A DNA stretch of 64,000 bases from Pipra filicauda (GCF_003945595.2 NW_024105087.1:1718501-1782500), one strand, 5' to 3'; counted from the stretch's first letter, positions 52,101 through 64,000 are shown. Translations and numbers: made by a program. Notes: generated from the letters alone by a model not told the origin.

Positions 52101-52479
52101 ATTCCATTATTCCCAATGTGTTAAACATTTACAGAAGAAAAAAAAAAATCAGATATTCTGACTTCTAAAATACTGTTGCTTATTTTTTCCTTCACTGCCT
52201 GTTAGAAACCCCAAATATCTCATTTCTAAGCAGCTGTTGATAGCCTTGAAGTGGCATCACCCGTCCTGGCACTTGACCAACACTGTTTTGCAAGGCAATT
52301 TCGTATGGTCGGTATGAGAGGAGGGAGGAATATTTCCTGGGTTATTTTTGAGTCACTGTTGTTTGAAGCTGTTCAGAAATTTGGAATATTAGAAGTAGAC
52401 AGAAGTAGGTTATTGGCTAGAGTGTAACTGAAGCTGTTTAAGCGTGGGAGAAATGTTGTTACACGGCTCTTTGGTATGT

Positions 52480-52920
52480 CCAGTAACTGTCACTTACATG
52501 TGTTTTATATAATGCTTTATGTAATTTCAGTAGTTTCTTTCATTTTTGTGCACGCCTGGTGGAAGCTGGTGATTTTGATTAGTCACTGTACTTTCTTTCA
52601 ATGCCTGTAATGTTAACGAGTGAACTGTAATTCATACCAAATCTCAGATTTGTGTTTTAAAAATGCACTGGATTTGTGCTGCTTTATTTATCCTACATGG
52701 CTGTTGTGCTCCGAACAGAACAAGCTCCCAGTATTGAATTTATTATTTTACACTGAATTAAAGTCAATTAGTGAAATCTAGTTAAGCAGGATTCGTGCAG
52801 TTGTAATGTGTAATCTGTTTTGTGCCATTACACCAACATCCACGAGTTCAGCTGTTTGTAGCAAATGCTGATAACTTTTATTGAGGGGTACTGTGAAATC
52901 ACCCTCGTACCATTTAAAAA
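52480..52920. promoter_or_regulatory. candidate conserved non-coding block
   Basis: About 440 bp, complex, no simple repeats. Contains GATTTTGATTAGTCACTG, AAGTCAATTAGTGAAATC and TTGTGCCATTACACC (TAAT cores on both strands) and GTTCAGCTGTTTG (E-box). Candidate enhancer of the LRBA/MAB21L2 block; inference only. Confidence 0.33.
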
Positions 52921-53132
52921 AAACCCAACCAACCAGACAGAAAAACCTTGCATGCTGAACTGAAACAAAGACAAAATCAAAATTCAGTAAGAACATTAGA
53001 GCCTTGGGATAGAACACCTCACAAGTTCTGGTATTTAATGTGGAAATGAGTAATAAACAGAAAACTCATTAAGTGGATCTTACATGTTCTTCTTATGTAA
53101 AGATAAATGAATATATTTAGGGAGTATTATCT

Positions 53133-53155
53133 CCCCCCCCCCTTTTTTTTTTTTT
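53133..53155 (+). repeat. C10-T13 homopolymer pair
   Basis: Ten C directly followed by thirteen T. Looks like an ideal splice-acceptor pyrimidine tract but no AG follows closely with a plausible exon. Confidence 0.9.
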
Positions 53156-53159
53156 AATT

Positions 53160-53285
53160 AAAGTTGACAACATCAAGGATGACACCAGCAGAAACTGTTT
53201 GGTGCTACCTAGTTCTTCATTTCTCTGAAGGGATCATGTGCAGTAGTTGCATCATCGTCTCTTGCCTCATTGCGTTTTTTTCATT
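53160..53285. promoter_or_regulatory. candidate conserved non-coding block
   Basis: Complex stretch with GTTGACAACATC and GGATGACACCAGC (TGAC cores) just after the C/T tract. Short and weakly supported. Confidence 0.18.
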
Positions 53286-54851
53286 TACACCAAGAGAGCA
53301 GGAGAAATAAAAAATTTAAAGCAATTTTTATGAAGTATTTTTAATCTTTGTTCCCTATTGCTAAGTATAAGGATCTAGAGTTGTATGAATGAGTGTTTTT
53401 AAATTAAGACTGTTGAAAATTAAAGTAGTGGCTGTTGTCTTCTGATGCTTTGAATAATCAGAATATTTCAAAAGCTGTCTTTTTATGGATAATAAAATCA
53501 CACAATTCTAAAAAGAAATTAAATTATACTCCTCCAACGATTTTTAGAGCTGAATGTCAACTTTCCAAGGCTGGTAGAACTTTTTCTGAGTAAAAAATAT
53601 TAATTAAAAACAAAACCTATTTGTGCACATCTTATGCTGTTCTGAAATTCGAAAATTGTGTTACCTTAATGCATGAGAACCAAAAACAAAGGAAAAAATC
53701 TCATACACTAGCTGGAATGAAACAAAAAACATAGACTACTGAAAAAAAAAGAGGGGAAAAAATAAAGTTAAAATAGTTTACTTTTCATAGTTTGATGGTA
53801 TAGGAATTCTGACAGGAGGCTTTAAGATAAGGCAGAGGTTAAGCTAAACCTGGGATTGTGACTGCTTAACATGTTTCCAAAGCAAGTGGCTAGGAATGAT
53901 TTTAAAGAATACCTGCTATAAAAAAATGATACAGACCATATTTTAAAAATCCTTCCAATTTGCCTCTGGATTGGTTTTTTTCCAATCTTTGCCATTTCAT
54001 CATCAACCTTATCAAAATATCTTGCTTTTTAAATACTTAGTCCTGCAAAGAATAAGTCTCTCAAAATCTTACTTTACCATAAGGTAAAAAGCAAGTTTGG
54101 AACGTAAATAAGAAACTTGTGAATTGGCAGAATTTAATGTGTTATTTTTGAATAGACTTTTGAATAAAATGCCATGTAATCATCCTTTTAACAGATTCTC
54201 TCACGGTAATTGAGATTTCTCTTGACCAAAAAAAACCCCAAACCAAACCCCACCCTTAGTCATTAACAAATAATTAAACTATTTCTGCAGATACAGATGA
54301 AGGTGCAGTGACTTAATGGCAGAGACTAAAGGGTTGTTTTTTTTTGTGTGTGAAGGAAATACTTCACCAGCAAACGAGTTTGCCCTATTTAGCAGTGTTG
54401 CTCAAGGATATGTGCCAGGCAAGGTGATCATTCTCCACTGTGAGAGGCTGAAAAGGTCCTGAACTGGGAGACATCAAGTCCACTAAATTAGCTGTTTGAG
54501 CAACCATGATAGGAGCTGGTGAAGGACAGATGAGTTACCTTTTGGGTCATGAGTTTGTGTTCATGTCAGAATGTTTCACAGCAGAGGTTTCACAAAAGGT
54601 GTGGCACAGAATGCTTTTAAAGCTTCTTGTGTTGCTGGTGCAGAATGACAGGTGACTTGTTCCTGTATCTTCCTTAGTTACCATTATGTATCCCAGTGTG
54701 TAGAGAGATCTTACTGTGTGCTTATGGTATTTTTCCCTTTGTTCTTAATGTCTAGTACTGGACCTCTATAAACTGGAGATTACTTTCAAAACATACCTTT
54801 GACTCTCTTATCAGAGTATAGAACAAAGAGAAAGGCAAACTACAATTTTTA

Positions 54852-54878
54852 ATTTTTTTTTTCTTTTTTTTTTTTTTT
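54852..54878 (+). repeat. poly(T) tract interrupted by C
   Basis: T10, one C, then T15. Low-complexity. Confidence 0.85.
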
Positions 54879-57800
54879 CTTTCACTAAGCATCACAACTG
54901 ACATCTTCAGGAGACCAGTTAGATCTGAAACCAACTTGGTATCCAAAGTACTGAATCTTATTAGAGATGTGCTTGTCATTGGCATGCAACCAGTCATGGC
55001 GAGATAGGAAACTATTATGCCTAAATGCTTGTTATCTCAAATGAATGTAATTTCTCTGGTCTTTGTTCCTGAGTTGATATGTTTTGATACATTCTTAAAC
55101 TCCTGGATTAAAATCAGAGTTGTGTTCTGAATCCAAGACACTGAACAGGGAAAGCTGAAAAGTGCCTGAGGGGAACTTATGTAGAAAATAGAAATAGAAA
55201 CAGAAATGCAGACCCCGGGCTGCAGAGATATCTCTAGGGGCTAATCTTTCTGTCTTTTGGAAATCCGGAACTTTACATAAACTTGGAAACTGCTTATGAA
55301 GAGGTTTTGGCTGGAAATGAATTTGCTTTGCATGTGTTTTGCAAATTTATAAGGAAATTTAGTGAGTGTGATGTAGCAGGAATATCAAACAATAAATAAC
55401 AAAATAACAGGGGTATGTTATTATATAGTAGTGGTACTAGTGATACGAGGTACTTTGTAAAAAGGTTCCAAATTATCTTTTGGTTTATCTGCTTGTCTGA
55501 ATCATTGTGGCTAAATTTTTCCATTCTTTGTGCTCTCAGAGGTTGAATTAATTTGATTTTTTTTGCTTGTTTGTTTGGAAAAGAAGGCTGACAAAATGTT
55601 TTCAAATGAAAAAAACAAAAACAAAAAAACCACTTCTTTTTTATTTCATTGATAATTTGCATTTTTTCCATGATTTGAGGTATTATTATTTCACCACTTA
55701 CAGAAATGTACCTCTTGCCCCTGTTATGAAAAATGACTCTCAATTCATCTGACGCAAAACTTGTGAAAAATTGATTTTTATGTAGTACCATTAAAGGGCT
55801 TCTTAATTAGTAAGTTGTGGTGTTCAAAAATGCTCTGTAGTGTGTGTTACCTGCTCTTAGAGACTTCATTTAAGGTTTAGCTGTGCCATCTGAACTGCAT
55901 GTGACTTTCAATCTGTTCAGGTGTCACTCCTGTGCCAAGTCTTGGTGCTGTAAGTTGTAAAAGGACTGTGCTGGCAGCAGGGTGTCTGGGAATCTGAATC
56001 CTAGGGAAGCAATTATTTGGCTGCTGGGGCCAAAAGTGCTGAACTACTTTGTACCTACCTTACAGGTAATAGAAATCCTTAATGTGCCTCAGTGGAACAA
56101 GGCAGTTGGAGAGGTGGTGGTCACAGTTATTGAATGAGGACATTTCAGAGCTTTAGTTTGTTGGGGTTTATTGGAAATTTGCCATCTGGCTCCTGGTAGC
56201 ACGAAGATTTTCACGAGATCTTGAGGAATGGATTGAGAGCCACAGCAAGACTTGTTTGGCAAATGTTTCCTGAGCTGCCAGCACCACCACTGGGGTGGGT
56301 GGTAACTATTCCCCTGTTTCCAGTTGGTGTTCATACTGTACAGAGGGGAGGAAAGGTCCTGATGCTCTTGCTAGAGTAAAGTACTAATAGCAAGAACAAA
56401 TGGTGTAGTCTGCATGGGCAATATGAGAAAGAGCCTACAGGTAAAAAGAGGACAGAAATAAAATCTAGGGAGCATTGAAATGGGGACTGGGACAGCTCAC
56501 TAGGCAGTCTCTACTGCACTTTTGGAGACTGAAACTAAATACTATATTTGTGTTCCAGTGGGAACAAGTTGCTCATACATCTTTATTGGTTATAGACAAA
56601 GGAACAAACAAATGTGCTTTGTTGTGGTTGAACTGATAGAAGTCTTTGTATTTGGCCTACTTCAAGACTTTTATATATATGTTTTCACCTGACTGAAAGG
56701 TATTTTTTCCTCCTTTTTAAAACTTCTGTTGCATAGAAAGGACTATATGAAAAGATAGCTAAACCAAGTATCCAACAGCTGTGCAATAGCAGAGGAGTGC
56801 AACCTCAATTTGGCCCTCACTAAGCATGTGTAGTGAATCCTTGGATTATGTAAGTATATGTTTCAGTTTTTGGACAGAGTGGATGTTCCTTATAAAATAA
56901 GGACATTTGTCAGTTCCAAAAGTTGCTCGTGGGTTTGATTTGTTTGTTGCATTGGACTACAAGTTCCTTAGTGAATACAATACTAATCTCTGTGGTGGTG
57001 TTGAAGCTGTTGAATGTCACAAGGTTGATACAGCGTGGTTGGGGAATGGCTTAAAAGATCGTCGTTGGCTCTTCTGCTTCGTGTCTGATCTGAGAACACA
57101 GAGCCACCTGTGCAGGAGTGCTGAGCTTTACTGTTTGTAGAGCATAGGGGAATCATACTTTGATTATTTCTAGCTTGAAAAATGCCTTGTACTTGGAAGA
57201 TGTGGACCCAAAGAATGTTAACATTTATTGCTCAAGCATCTTGTTTTTATGATCTTAGACCATTTTAAAAAAAAACCAGTATGAAGGGACTGCTGACTTA
57301 AACTGGATTTGCAGAAGAGGAAGGGAGGAAAGTGTCTCTCCTCATGCATGATTTGAATGCTGAGTGTTTGGACATATATACAGTAAGAAATACATTCTTG
57401 CGTTCAAAAAGAACATTTAGGTCTGCGTATTGTTTATGCCAATGGTGACACTTAGAGAGTTAGAATATTGGAATAATGTAGCAAATCCTAGTTTCTAGCA
57501 AAGAGTGAGAGCTCTTGTTTGTCTTTGATTGTGATCCAAGGGTACTACTGTAACACAAATAATATCAATTAGATAAGCATCAAAGAAAAAGGTTGAAAGA
57601 AAGTCTGTGGTACTAATGGATACTGCACAATAAATCTGATGTGATTTGTCTCTGCTCTTCACTAGTTAGTTATTCTGTCAGCTACTTTTTTATCCATTTG
57701 AACTCCTGTTAGTTTGTCTCATTTACCTACTGTACTGTTGGGTTTATTTGAAAGGTGGGATCTGCATAGAAGTGCTTTTGCCTAGTGTTTATTTGGGTTT

Positions 57801-58289
57801 ACTAAAGCTTAATTCTGTGAGACATGAAGGTAAAAAATAAAGCTGTTGACTCAGCACAAATTAAAACCAGATGTCTCTTGAGATCCTTGCATTTCTCTCT
57901 AATCACTAACCCACATTGATTGTGGTAGATTTTTTTTTCTGGTCATGACCATAGTTTTACCAGTCTGTGTTTAGTGTGATCTAAGTCAACTGCATGTTTT
58001 TTTTCTCCTTCTGTTGTGATTTTAAATGCATGGGGTTTTTTACCCCAGGAATGTCTGGCTATAAACCAGTTTTTTTCATCACTCCTCCCCACCCCCATTT
58101 GTATTACAAACAGTTGATTTAGATTCAGATTCTTTTAAATCTTCAAATCAGATAAAAGGTTGGAAAAGTGGATAAATGAGGTTTGGAAAACCATGGGTTG
58201 AAGAGATGAGAAGCCATTGCATTGTGTTCAGTCCATTAAAACAAGAAGAAATAGAAGAGATACTTTGATAAGTGTTCTGCTGGTGTTAA

Positions 58290-58560
58290 CCTTGATGGCT
58301 ATTATCGGGGGGATGATGCTATATCTGTTTCATTGGCTTAAGCTTTTTTCATGCTGAGAGAAATCAATACTTTGAGTCGTTGGATGACAGAGGCATCACT
58401 TCAGAATTGACGGTGGCTGTCAGACGTTGTCATTGGTTGACTTTTGTTCGCTGTTGAGGTTTTAAGCTTTCATTTTTCTAAGTCTTATTCAGGAGTCTTT
58501 GTAAGATTTCCCTGGGTAGCATTTTTAGGCCAGACTTTAAACCTCAGGTCAGAGGTCAAG
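58290..58560. promoter_or_regulatory. candidate conserved non-coding block with clustered TGAC cores
   Basis: Within about 60 bp: GGATGACAGAGG, AATTGACGGTGG, GGCTGTCAGACG, TTGTCATTGGTTGAC. These TGACA/TTGAC cores on both strands resemble MEIS/TGIF/PBX-type sites, and ATTGG is an inverted CCAAT box. Several CpGs are present. Candidate enhancer; not measured for conservation. Confidence 0.32.
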
Positions 58561-59529
58561 TGCAAAGATCTGTGAAAGCAGAGGATTGAAGAGCTCCTTC
58601 ATTTACTAAAATATCCTTATTTGTAGGGAATTTGCATTAGTGGCAAGACTGTGCGTTATCTTATGGATGACTTTTCCTCTTAAGTGATACCCTCTGAGAC
58701 TGGTTGTTCACAAAGCCAGTAGCTTTTAGCCAAATTAGACAAAGGAACTGGCATATGTAAAAGTGTTTGGTGATATCAGGGTTGAAGAATAAAAGTAAAA
58801 CTGTGCAACATTTCTTTTAAAAACCCTACACTGTTAAACTTTTTAATCACTTGTCGAAAGCATTACATTGTAATTTTGGGACTGCAGAGGTGCACAGTGC
58901 AGATAGTTCAGAGGAAATCTTTTACTTGACATTTTTGTAAAGATCAAAGATAAAACATTTCTGAAAACACTAGATTAATCCTCCTCCTCACTGAAATATA
59001 GACAGTCAGAATACTGACACCCTGTCAGTGTTTTGCAACAGTATTTCTGAAATATTTCCTGCATACAGAATGTATTGTACTTTCACGTCTATAACTTGCC
59101 TTTTGGATGACCTCATGCTCCTTTAGAATTACAGTGCCTTAAAAATGAATCTTCACATAACCTACATGTTCAAATAGCCTGCAGCCTTGTCCAAGCAGGG
59201 AGCGGGAGAGAGGTAAAAACCGTTTTCTGCAATAACGGCGAAGACAAGGGTTTTGTTCCATCCTGGTAGAAAACAAGGGTCTTTCCTGTACTCCTTGCTG
59301 TGTCAAAGGATTCTGCTTAGTGCACTTCCCCTTTGTAAAACTTTTAACAGTCACTGAATTTCAGACTTTTTGGAGATAGCCTGTGAGGTGTGTATATGAA
59401 AATACATATTTTTCCCTGTTCAACGCTTTGTTTTATCATGTGTGAGTGCACTACTTTTGTGATTGTAGTTTCATTGCACACTTGCCTAAACAGGTGACAG
59501 AAATTACGTAGGCATGTGACTGTGTGTCT

Positions 59530-59597
59530 TAATTGTAAAAATATTCAATTGTAAAAAATTGTAAAATTATGTAAAAATTAATTGTAAAAAATATTCG
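59530..59597 (+). repeat. degenerate AATTGTAAAAA tandem repeat
   Basis: About five units of AATTGTAAAA(A), with ATTGTAAAAA(A)TATTC at both ends (59532-59546 and 59581-59596). Local slippage-type expansion. Confidence 0.85.
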
Positions 59598-61484
59598 GGT
59601 ATGACAGGGTGCATATTGCAAGTGCAAGAGATCAAACAGTGAAGAAGAAGTAAAACTGTAAAAATATATTTTTGAATTTGATCACAAACAGAAATCAAGC
59701 TGGATTTTTATATTACATAAATGGATTGGGATTTAGTGTTAAGTATTAATGGTACCACTCTATATCCTGGTATTGCGTCTTTAGAAGGAATGGATCAGGT
59801 GAACCTGGCATCTGGAAAATGAAAAAATACAGTAGAGAAACAGAGTCTTTTTAGTGCTTTCAGAACAGTCTAGTTGTGACTGGCTTCTTTAGGATGGGTC
59901 TTTTTCTGTTTTTTTTGGTGGAACCAGTCTTTTTTCACTCCTGTATTAAAAGTATTTGAGAGAGGGAGGGGGAGAAATAGCTTCTGTTTTGCTGTATATT
60001 TGGCATATATTGAGGGTAGGAGCCACTGAACAATTGATGTGTCACCTGTGTGATCAAAGAGAAGATTTTTCTTGCAGAACTTTCTTAGGGTTAGTAACTG
60101 TATATGCACCTGACAGATATTTGGCAGCACTGTGGCTTCTTTCTTTCTTGTTTGTAAAATATGTATTGTAAAGAGTGTACAATGGTTGAGTTCCTCCTGG
60201 AGTGATGTTATAATTTTATGGGATTGCTGCATGTGTGAGTCTCTCAGTTTTGGTGTATAATTGCAAATTGCTATTCATACTAAATGCTGAATTTCCTGAA
60301 AAGTGGAGTTATATTTCCATTTTATAACATGGTGGTTATGTTTTCATTGAAGTTGTCAGGACAATAAAATACCATTTTTTTCCTCCATTTGTCACAGCTA
60401 CATTTTGAAAACCTTTGTTTGTATTTAATGAAGGATGTGTTCAAAATTACATCATAAAGAGACTTTTTTTTAAGAGGTACAAGTTCATTATATCTTTTAC
60501 AAAACATTCTAGTTTGATTTCCATTTTATCATGTTTTAAGGTCAAATGTGACTTTAGTGTTCCATAAAGAGACAGAGATTGATAATGGGGAAAGAATAAC
60601 CCTCTAATGTGATTTATATCTATGGATTTTATGTCAGATATGAAAAGTTGCTGTTCAAATTGTAAAGGAGGATCCATTAAAGAGCACTTTAAAACATTTT
60701 ACTACTTAGCTTACCTTATACACTTGTTTTTAGAATTCTGCCCTTTCAGACAACTTAAAAATAACAGCTTATGAAACATTTACCAAGTGCTGAAAAGAAC
60801 TCATGATCATCATGGGTGCAAAATAGATTAATGTATTAGAAAAGACAGCTGTATTTAAAAAGAGCTAGAAGAATCTTGTTTAGTGTTGGTTATGATTTTT
60901 AGCCATCTCATATTTTTGTGAAGAGGGGTAGCAGAGTGCTTTGTTTAGGGGTGTAAAGGCCAATTGTTGATGTCTCGATGACTTGGAAAGTCAGCTGCTT
61001 GTTCTTCAGTCCTCCTGGATGTCTCTGCTCATCAGGTGAGCATTGCTGTAAGGTGCGGGAAAATTGAGTAAATATGTAAATATATTAAAATTGTTAAAAT
61101 GCCTCTTTAAAGTTTATTTATCTGTTAGTACATTTTTGTTATCTAATGTCTATGAAAATCTACACAGGCCCAAACTTTATATTGTGGGGTTTTTTCCATT
61201 CTTCCTATCTTTCTCTTACTTTATATAACATATGTGTTTGTATATACAAATATATAAATTACATAGTCTTCTGATTTTATTTGCAGCAAGCTTTTAATGC
61301 TTCTACATATATAGATATGTAGAGAAAAAGCATTGTTACTGTTTTAAACATAAAAAGCCTTATGATATTGAGCTGATATCTAAGCTCTAAGAAGTAATTG
61401 TACTGGTGTCTGCATCAGCTGTGCTTCACAAAGAAAAAGCAATTTTTTTTGTTGTTAGGCAGACATTTGTGTCCATTCCACTAA

Positions 61485-61575
61485 CTAGATCATAGAATAA
61501 TCCAATCATTGACAGAGGCTGAAATGCTTTGTCTGGCATATGTGATCTGTGGAATTGCCAGATGAAAACTGAAAT
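61485..61575. promoter_or_regulatory. candidate short regulatory block
   Basis: AATCCAATCATTGACAGAGG puts a PBX-like ATCA/ATTGACAG site together. About 900 bp upstream of an LRBA exon. Weak candidate. Confidence 0.18.
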
Positions 61576-62446
61576 TAGAAACAGGGAGTGCTGAATGGGG
61601 AAAAGCCTTTATTGTTTCTACCAATACTTGAATTTCTTATGGGTTTTCATGTACAGCGAAATGGGGCTTTGATAAGGGGATGATGTAAATTTGGTGCCTG
61701 TTGTTTGAGTTCTGTGTTAACAGGCAGATCTTCAGAAGGTCAACAAAAACCAAAATTATGAGACAATGTTGTAACAAAGAATCTTTCATAGTTTTGGGTT
61801 CAGTTTGTAGGTGTGACTCAGTTCTTATTTGCTAGTATTTGCTTTTGAGTACCTTGGCAGACAGAAGGTGTTTATACAACAGGTGTAGTACTGCTAGGAA
61901 AATTATTAACTTTCCCATACTGGCCTGCAAATGTGCTCAACTTCAAGAAGCCATCTGGCAAAGATTAAATCAGCCTTCATATGCATTTTGTCTTCTACCT
62001 ATCTGAAAATATGCAGATTTTCTCCTTAACTTCTATAATTACTTATTTATACAAACAACAGCAAGCAGTTGGCTACCCAAATCTAGCAAAGAGTCATGGG
62101 AGTGGAGCGGTCAGCTAGCTGACATTCATTATTCTGAAATTGGCCTCTTTTATTTTATATGTTTTATTATGCAATCAGGCCACTAAGGTGTTGGCATTTG
62201 CTCAATCTTGAGTGTGCATCTATATAGTTAAAGAATTCATGGCAAACCAAGATCCTCTGCTTGGCTCTCCAGACAGATTTACTGTGGGCAGCTGTGCAGG
62301 GCCTCAATCCTCAAACCTGTAAAACGGGGTTAATTCTTATTTCTCAGGGGTTTTGCATATGTAATTGATTATGAAGTGCTTCAAACTTCCTTTGGATGGT
62401 GTCATTTAAACACTTTATTACTGTGCATTTCTTTTTTCCTTCCTAG

Positions 62447-62613
62447 TCACTGTGTGCCCAGTATTCTGCAGACAAGCGGGAAGAAGAAAAAATGTGTCAT
62501 CATTTGATAACGGCAGCGAAGTACCGAGACCAGGTGACTGCAACACAACTAATACAGAAAATTATCAACATCCTGACAGACAAGCATGGAGCCTGGGGAA
62601 GCTCTGCACCAAG
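62447..62613 (+). CDS. LRBA: LRBA exon (SLCAQYSADKREEEK to DKHGAWGSSAP)
   Basis: A 167-bp exon: 55 codons and a trailing AG split by the next intron. The protein reads SLCAQYSADKREEEKMCHH, then LITAAKYRDQVTATQLIQK, then IINILTDKHGAWGSSAP. This is the C-terminal part of the DUF1088-type region, just before the segment leading to the PH-like domain and BEACH. SADKREEEK and TATQLIQKIINILTDKHG are LRBA-type; NBEA has AADRREEEK and TANQLKQKILNILTNKHG as I recall. Acceptor is TTTTTTCCTTCCTAG; donor is AG|GTAGAC, weaker than the others. One change stands out: MCHHL where both human paralogs have MCDHL. Confidence 0.96.
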
Positions 62614-64000
62614 GTAGACCATTTTTGGGGGGGCTTAAAATGTTTTTGCTCAGCTGTGCTCCGTAATGTCTTATGGTCAAACGTAAAGGCGAACGAGGTT
62701 TCTCAGGTGTTGGGTTTTTTTTAAACAAAGTAACATGAAAAAGGTAAAACTAATGTGTCAGTGATTAGTATTGGGTGAATGTCAGAGAACTAATGTTTTG
62801 TTAGAGCAGCAAAAACCAAGATGGTTCTCTTGTGACTTTAAACTTTGCTATAACAATGTGATAGAATTTATATTGAATGTTCTAGCCCTAGAATTTATTT
62901 GAAAAATAATTTTTAAAATGAAATACTTTCTTACAACTAACTTTCTTTATGATTCAAGACTGAACTGCAGGTTAGTAAATTGTTTTCTTTTCTGCCAAAC
63001 TTTAAACAAGCAGACATCTCTCTATGTTAGAGGGAAGTGATGAGATTTGTATTGGTAATTTCAAAGGAAAAACAATATTGCCAAATTAATTCAGAATTAA
63101 CTAATTCCTTTTGGAATCCTCAGTATGTACCTTTATTACAATGGCACTTGCCTAACTTCTTTTGCTGTGACTTGTACTTAAGTTTCACTTGCAAAGCTGA
63201 AATACAAGTTCAAGTCCTTGTAGTAGATCCTTAATAAATATTTAAGAATAACTGGAACATATTTAGGTCAAAACATAGCTGTGTTGAATATACTTGTATA
63301 TAAAGATACTGTTATTTGAATGTAATGGAATAATAAGCATAAGAGAAATACATGAATAGAAAACAAACTGTCTCAGTAACCTTTATTCATTGTTCAATGA
63401 CTACTTGTTTTCTGGAATGAAAAAATTAATTCCCAAGCACTAATAATTTCTATAATATGCAGTAACTTAATGAAAAATTTTATTAATAAAATTAACTGGA
63501 AGTATTGCATTTAAGAGTCATCATATTATGGCGTAGAATATCTGTAAACATACCATAAATACCAATTTTGAGCTCTAGCTTATAAGGTTAAAAATGAAAC
63601 TGTGAAATAAGTGTTTAATGCTGTTTCTCTTTTGTTAAGTCAGTTATGCTTAAACATAAGACTGTTTAAGAAAAAATGATGATAGTGTAAAAACAACAGC
63701 TTATTTCAACATTTTAAAGAATTTTAAATTATTGAATTCCATACAGTTTTATAGTAAGGCAGGTATTACAATTGTCTAAAACCAGATTTCTTTGAGTGCT
63801 TTGTATGTCTGCAATTTTGGTGAGTATATACCTTGCAGTTTACTCCATCTCTTTGTGTCTCTGGATTTAAAACTATGATTACTGTCTTTTAATTAAGAAG
63901 CAGAGAATCCTACTTACTCTCTAGGTGTGTTTTGCTGGTTGTGATAATACTGGTATAGTTGGTAAGGGAAAAGTGTAATTGATAAAATACTCCATACTTG
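62614..64000 (+). other. LRBA: LRBA intron (5' part only)
   Basis: Phase 2 intron starting GTAGAC and running off the window. AT-rich, with no repeat, exon or gene I can name in the visible 1.4 kb. Confidence 0.8.

Larger units (their letters stand above)
36569..62446 (+). other. LRBA: very large LRBA intron (25.9 kb)
   Basis: Phase 0 intron from GTAAGA to TTTTTTCCTTCCTAG. It holds a candidate cassette exon (48881-48994), a sense CR1 (43.86-44.18 kb), a decayed LINE-like stretch (45.2-48.4 kb), a GC-rich island (51.7-52.1 kb), several complex repeat-free blocks and low-complexity tracts. MAB21L2, known to be nested in an LRBA intron of other vertebrates, was searched for by its expected ~359-codon uninterrupted frame and is absent. 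Stretches not listed separately showed nothing I can name. Confidence 0.88.
1..64000 (+). other. LRBA: LRBA gene, internal part (exons and large introns)
   Basis: All recognised coding sequence belongs to one gene read on the + strand. Six exons with GT-AG borders and matching phases encode a continuous protein segment of about 205 residues that I recognise as LRBA. LRBA is a very large (about 2,860 residues in human) cytoplasmic/endomembrane BEACH-WD40 scaffold; in mammals it protects CTLA4 from lysosomal degradation. Choice of LRBA over its paralog NBEA rests on remembered paralog-specific residues: [11 protein letters not shown] (NBEA has LLCHAMKDHIV), AQYSADKREEEK (NBEA AQYAADRREEEK) and KSSSSVVELV (NBEA KSSTSVVELV). 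The start codon, PH, BEACH and WD40 parts all lie outside the window. Gene ends are not visible, so the given span is simply the window. Confidence 0.93.

Noticed and set aside
53133..53155. C10T13 as a splice acceptor tract
   Set aside because: No AG with a credible in-frame exon and donor follows within a normal distance.
55213..55225. CCCCGGGCTGCAG, resembling a cloning-vector polylinker
   Set aside because: The match stops after 13 bases and both flanks are unique intronic sequence, so it is coincidence rather than vector contamination.
55294..55791. Longest open frame in the window (165 codons, minus strand)
   Set aside because: The translation is Lys/Phe/Ile-rich, has homopolymer-derived stretches and no recognisable domain; it lies in an LRBA intron and looks like chance in AT-rich DNA.
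3356..62613. Assignment of the exons to NBEA
   Set aside because: At every position where I recall the two paralogs differing, this window has the LRBA residue.

Overview
The window is AT-rich vertebrate DNA, almost certainly from a bird. It carries several copies of the 3' end of the avian/reptilian CR1 LINE, with the typical run 'GGTCCCTTCCAACCCAAACCATTCTGTGAT' split into recognisable pieces. The only gene I can support is a stretch of LRBA (LPS-responsive beige-like anchor protein) on the + strand. The remaining ~99% is intron. No RNA gene, CRISPR array or complete mobile element was recognised.

Six canonical LRBA exons are present: 3356-3434, 3704-3837, 6061-6122, 25104-25168, 36460-36568 and 62447-62613. 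They total 616 coding bases, about 205 residues, and every exon-exon phase joins correctly. Together they encode the conserved segment before the PH-like/BEACH module (the DUF1088-type region shared by LRBA and NBEA). LRBA is preferred over NBEA from diagnostic residues remembered for the two paralogs. The gene starts before this window and continues past it; the last exon ends on a split codon. A seventh in-frame exon candidate (48881-48994, 38 residues, phase 0-0) lies in the 25.9-kb intron. I do not recognise it in known LRBA proteins.

Layout: 1-3.4 kb intron; 3.4-6.1 kb three clustered exons; 6.1-25.1 kb large intron; 25.1-36.5 kb intron with a strong hairpin near 35.9 kb; 36.6-62.4 kb very large intron with two sense CR1 tails or nearby copies (one at 32.7 kb lies in the previous intron), a decayed LINE-like stretch (45-48.4 kb), a GC-rich island (51.7-52.1 kb) and several blocks that look like conserved non-coding DNA; 62.6-64 kb intron.

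LRBA is known in vertebrates to host the single-exon developmental gene MAB21L2 in one of its introns, and its introns act as a regulatory block for that gene. The MAB21L2 coding sequence is not in this window. Several long, complex, repeat-free intronic blocks with clustered homeodomain-like TAAT cores are therefore reported as candidate enhancers. They were picked by eye and are inference only.
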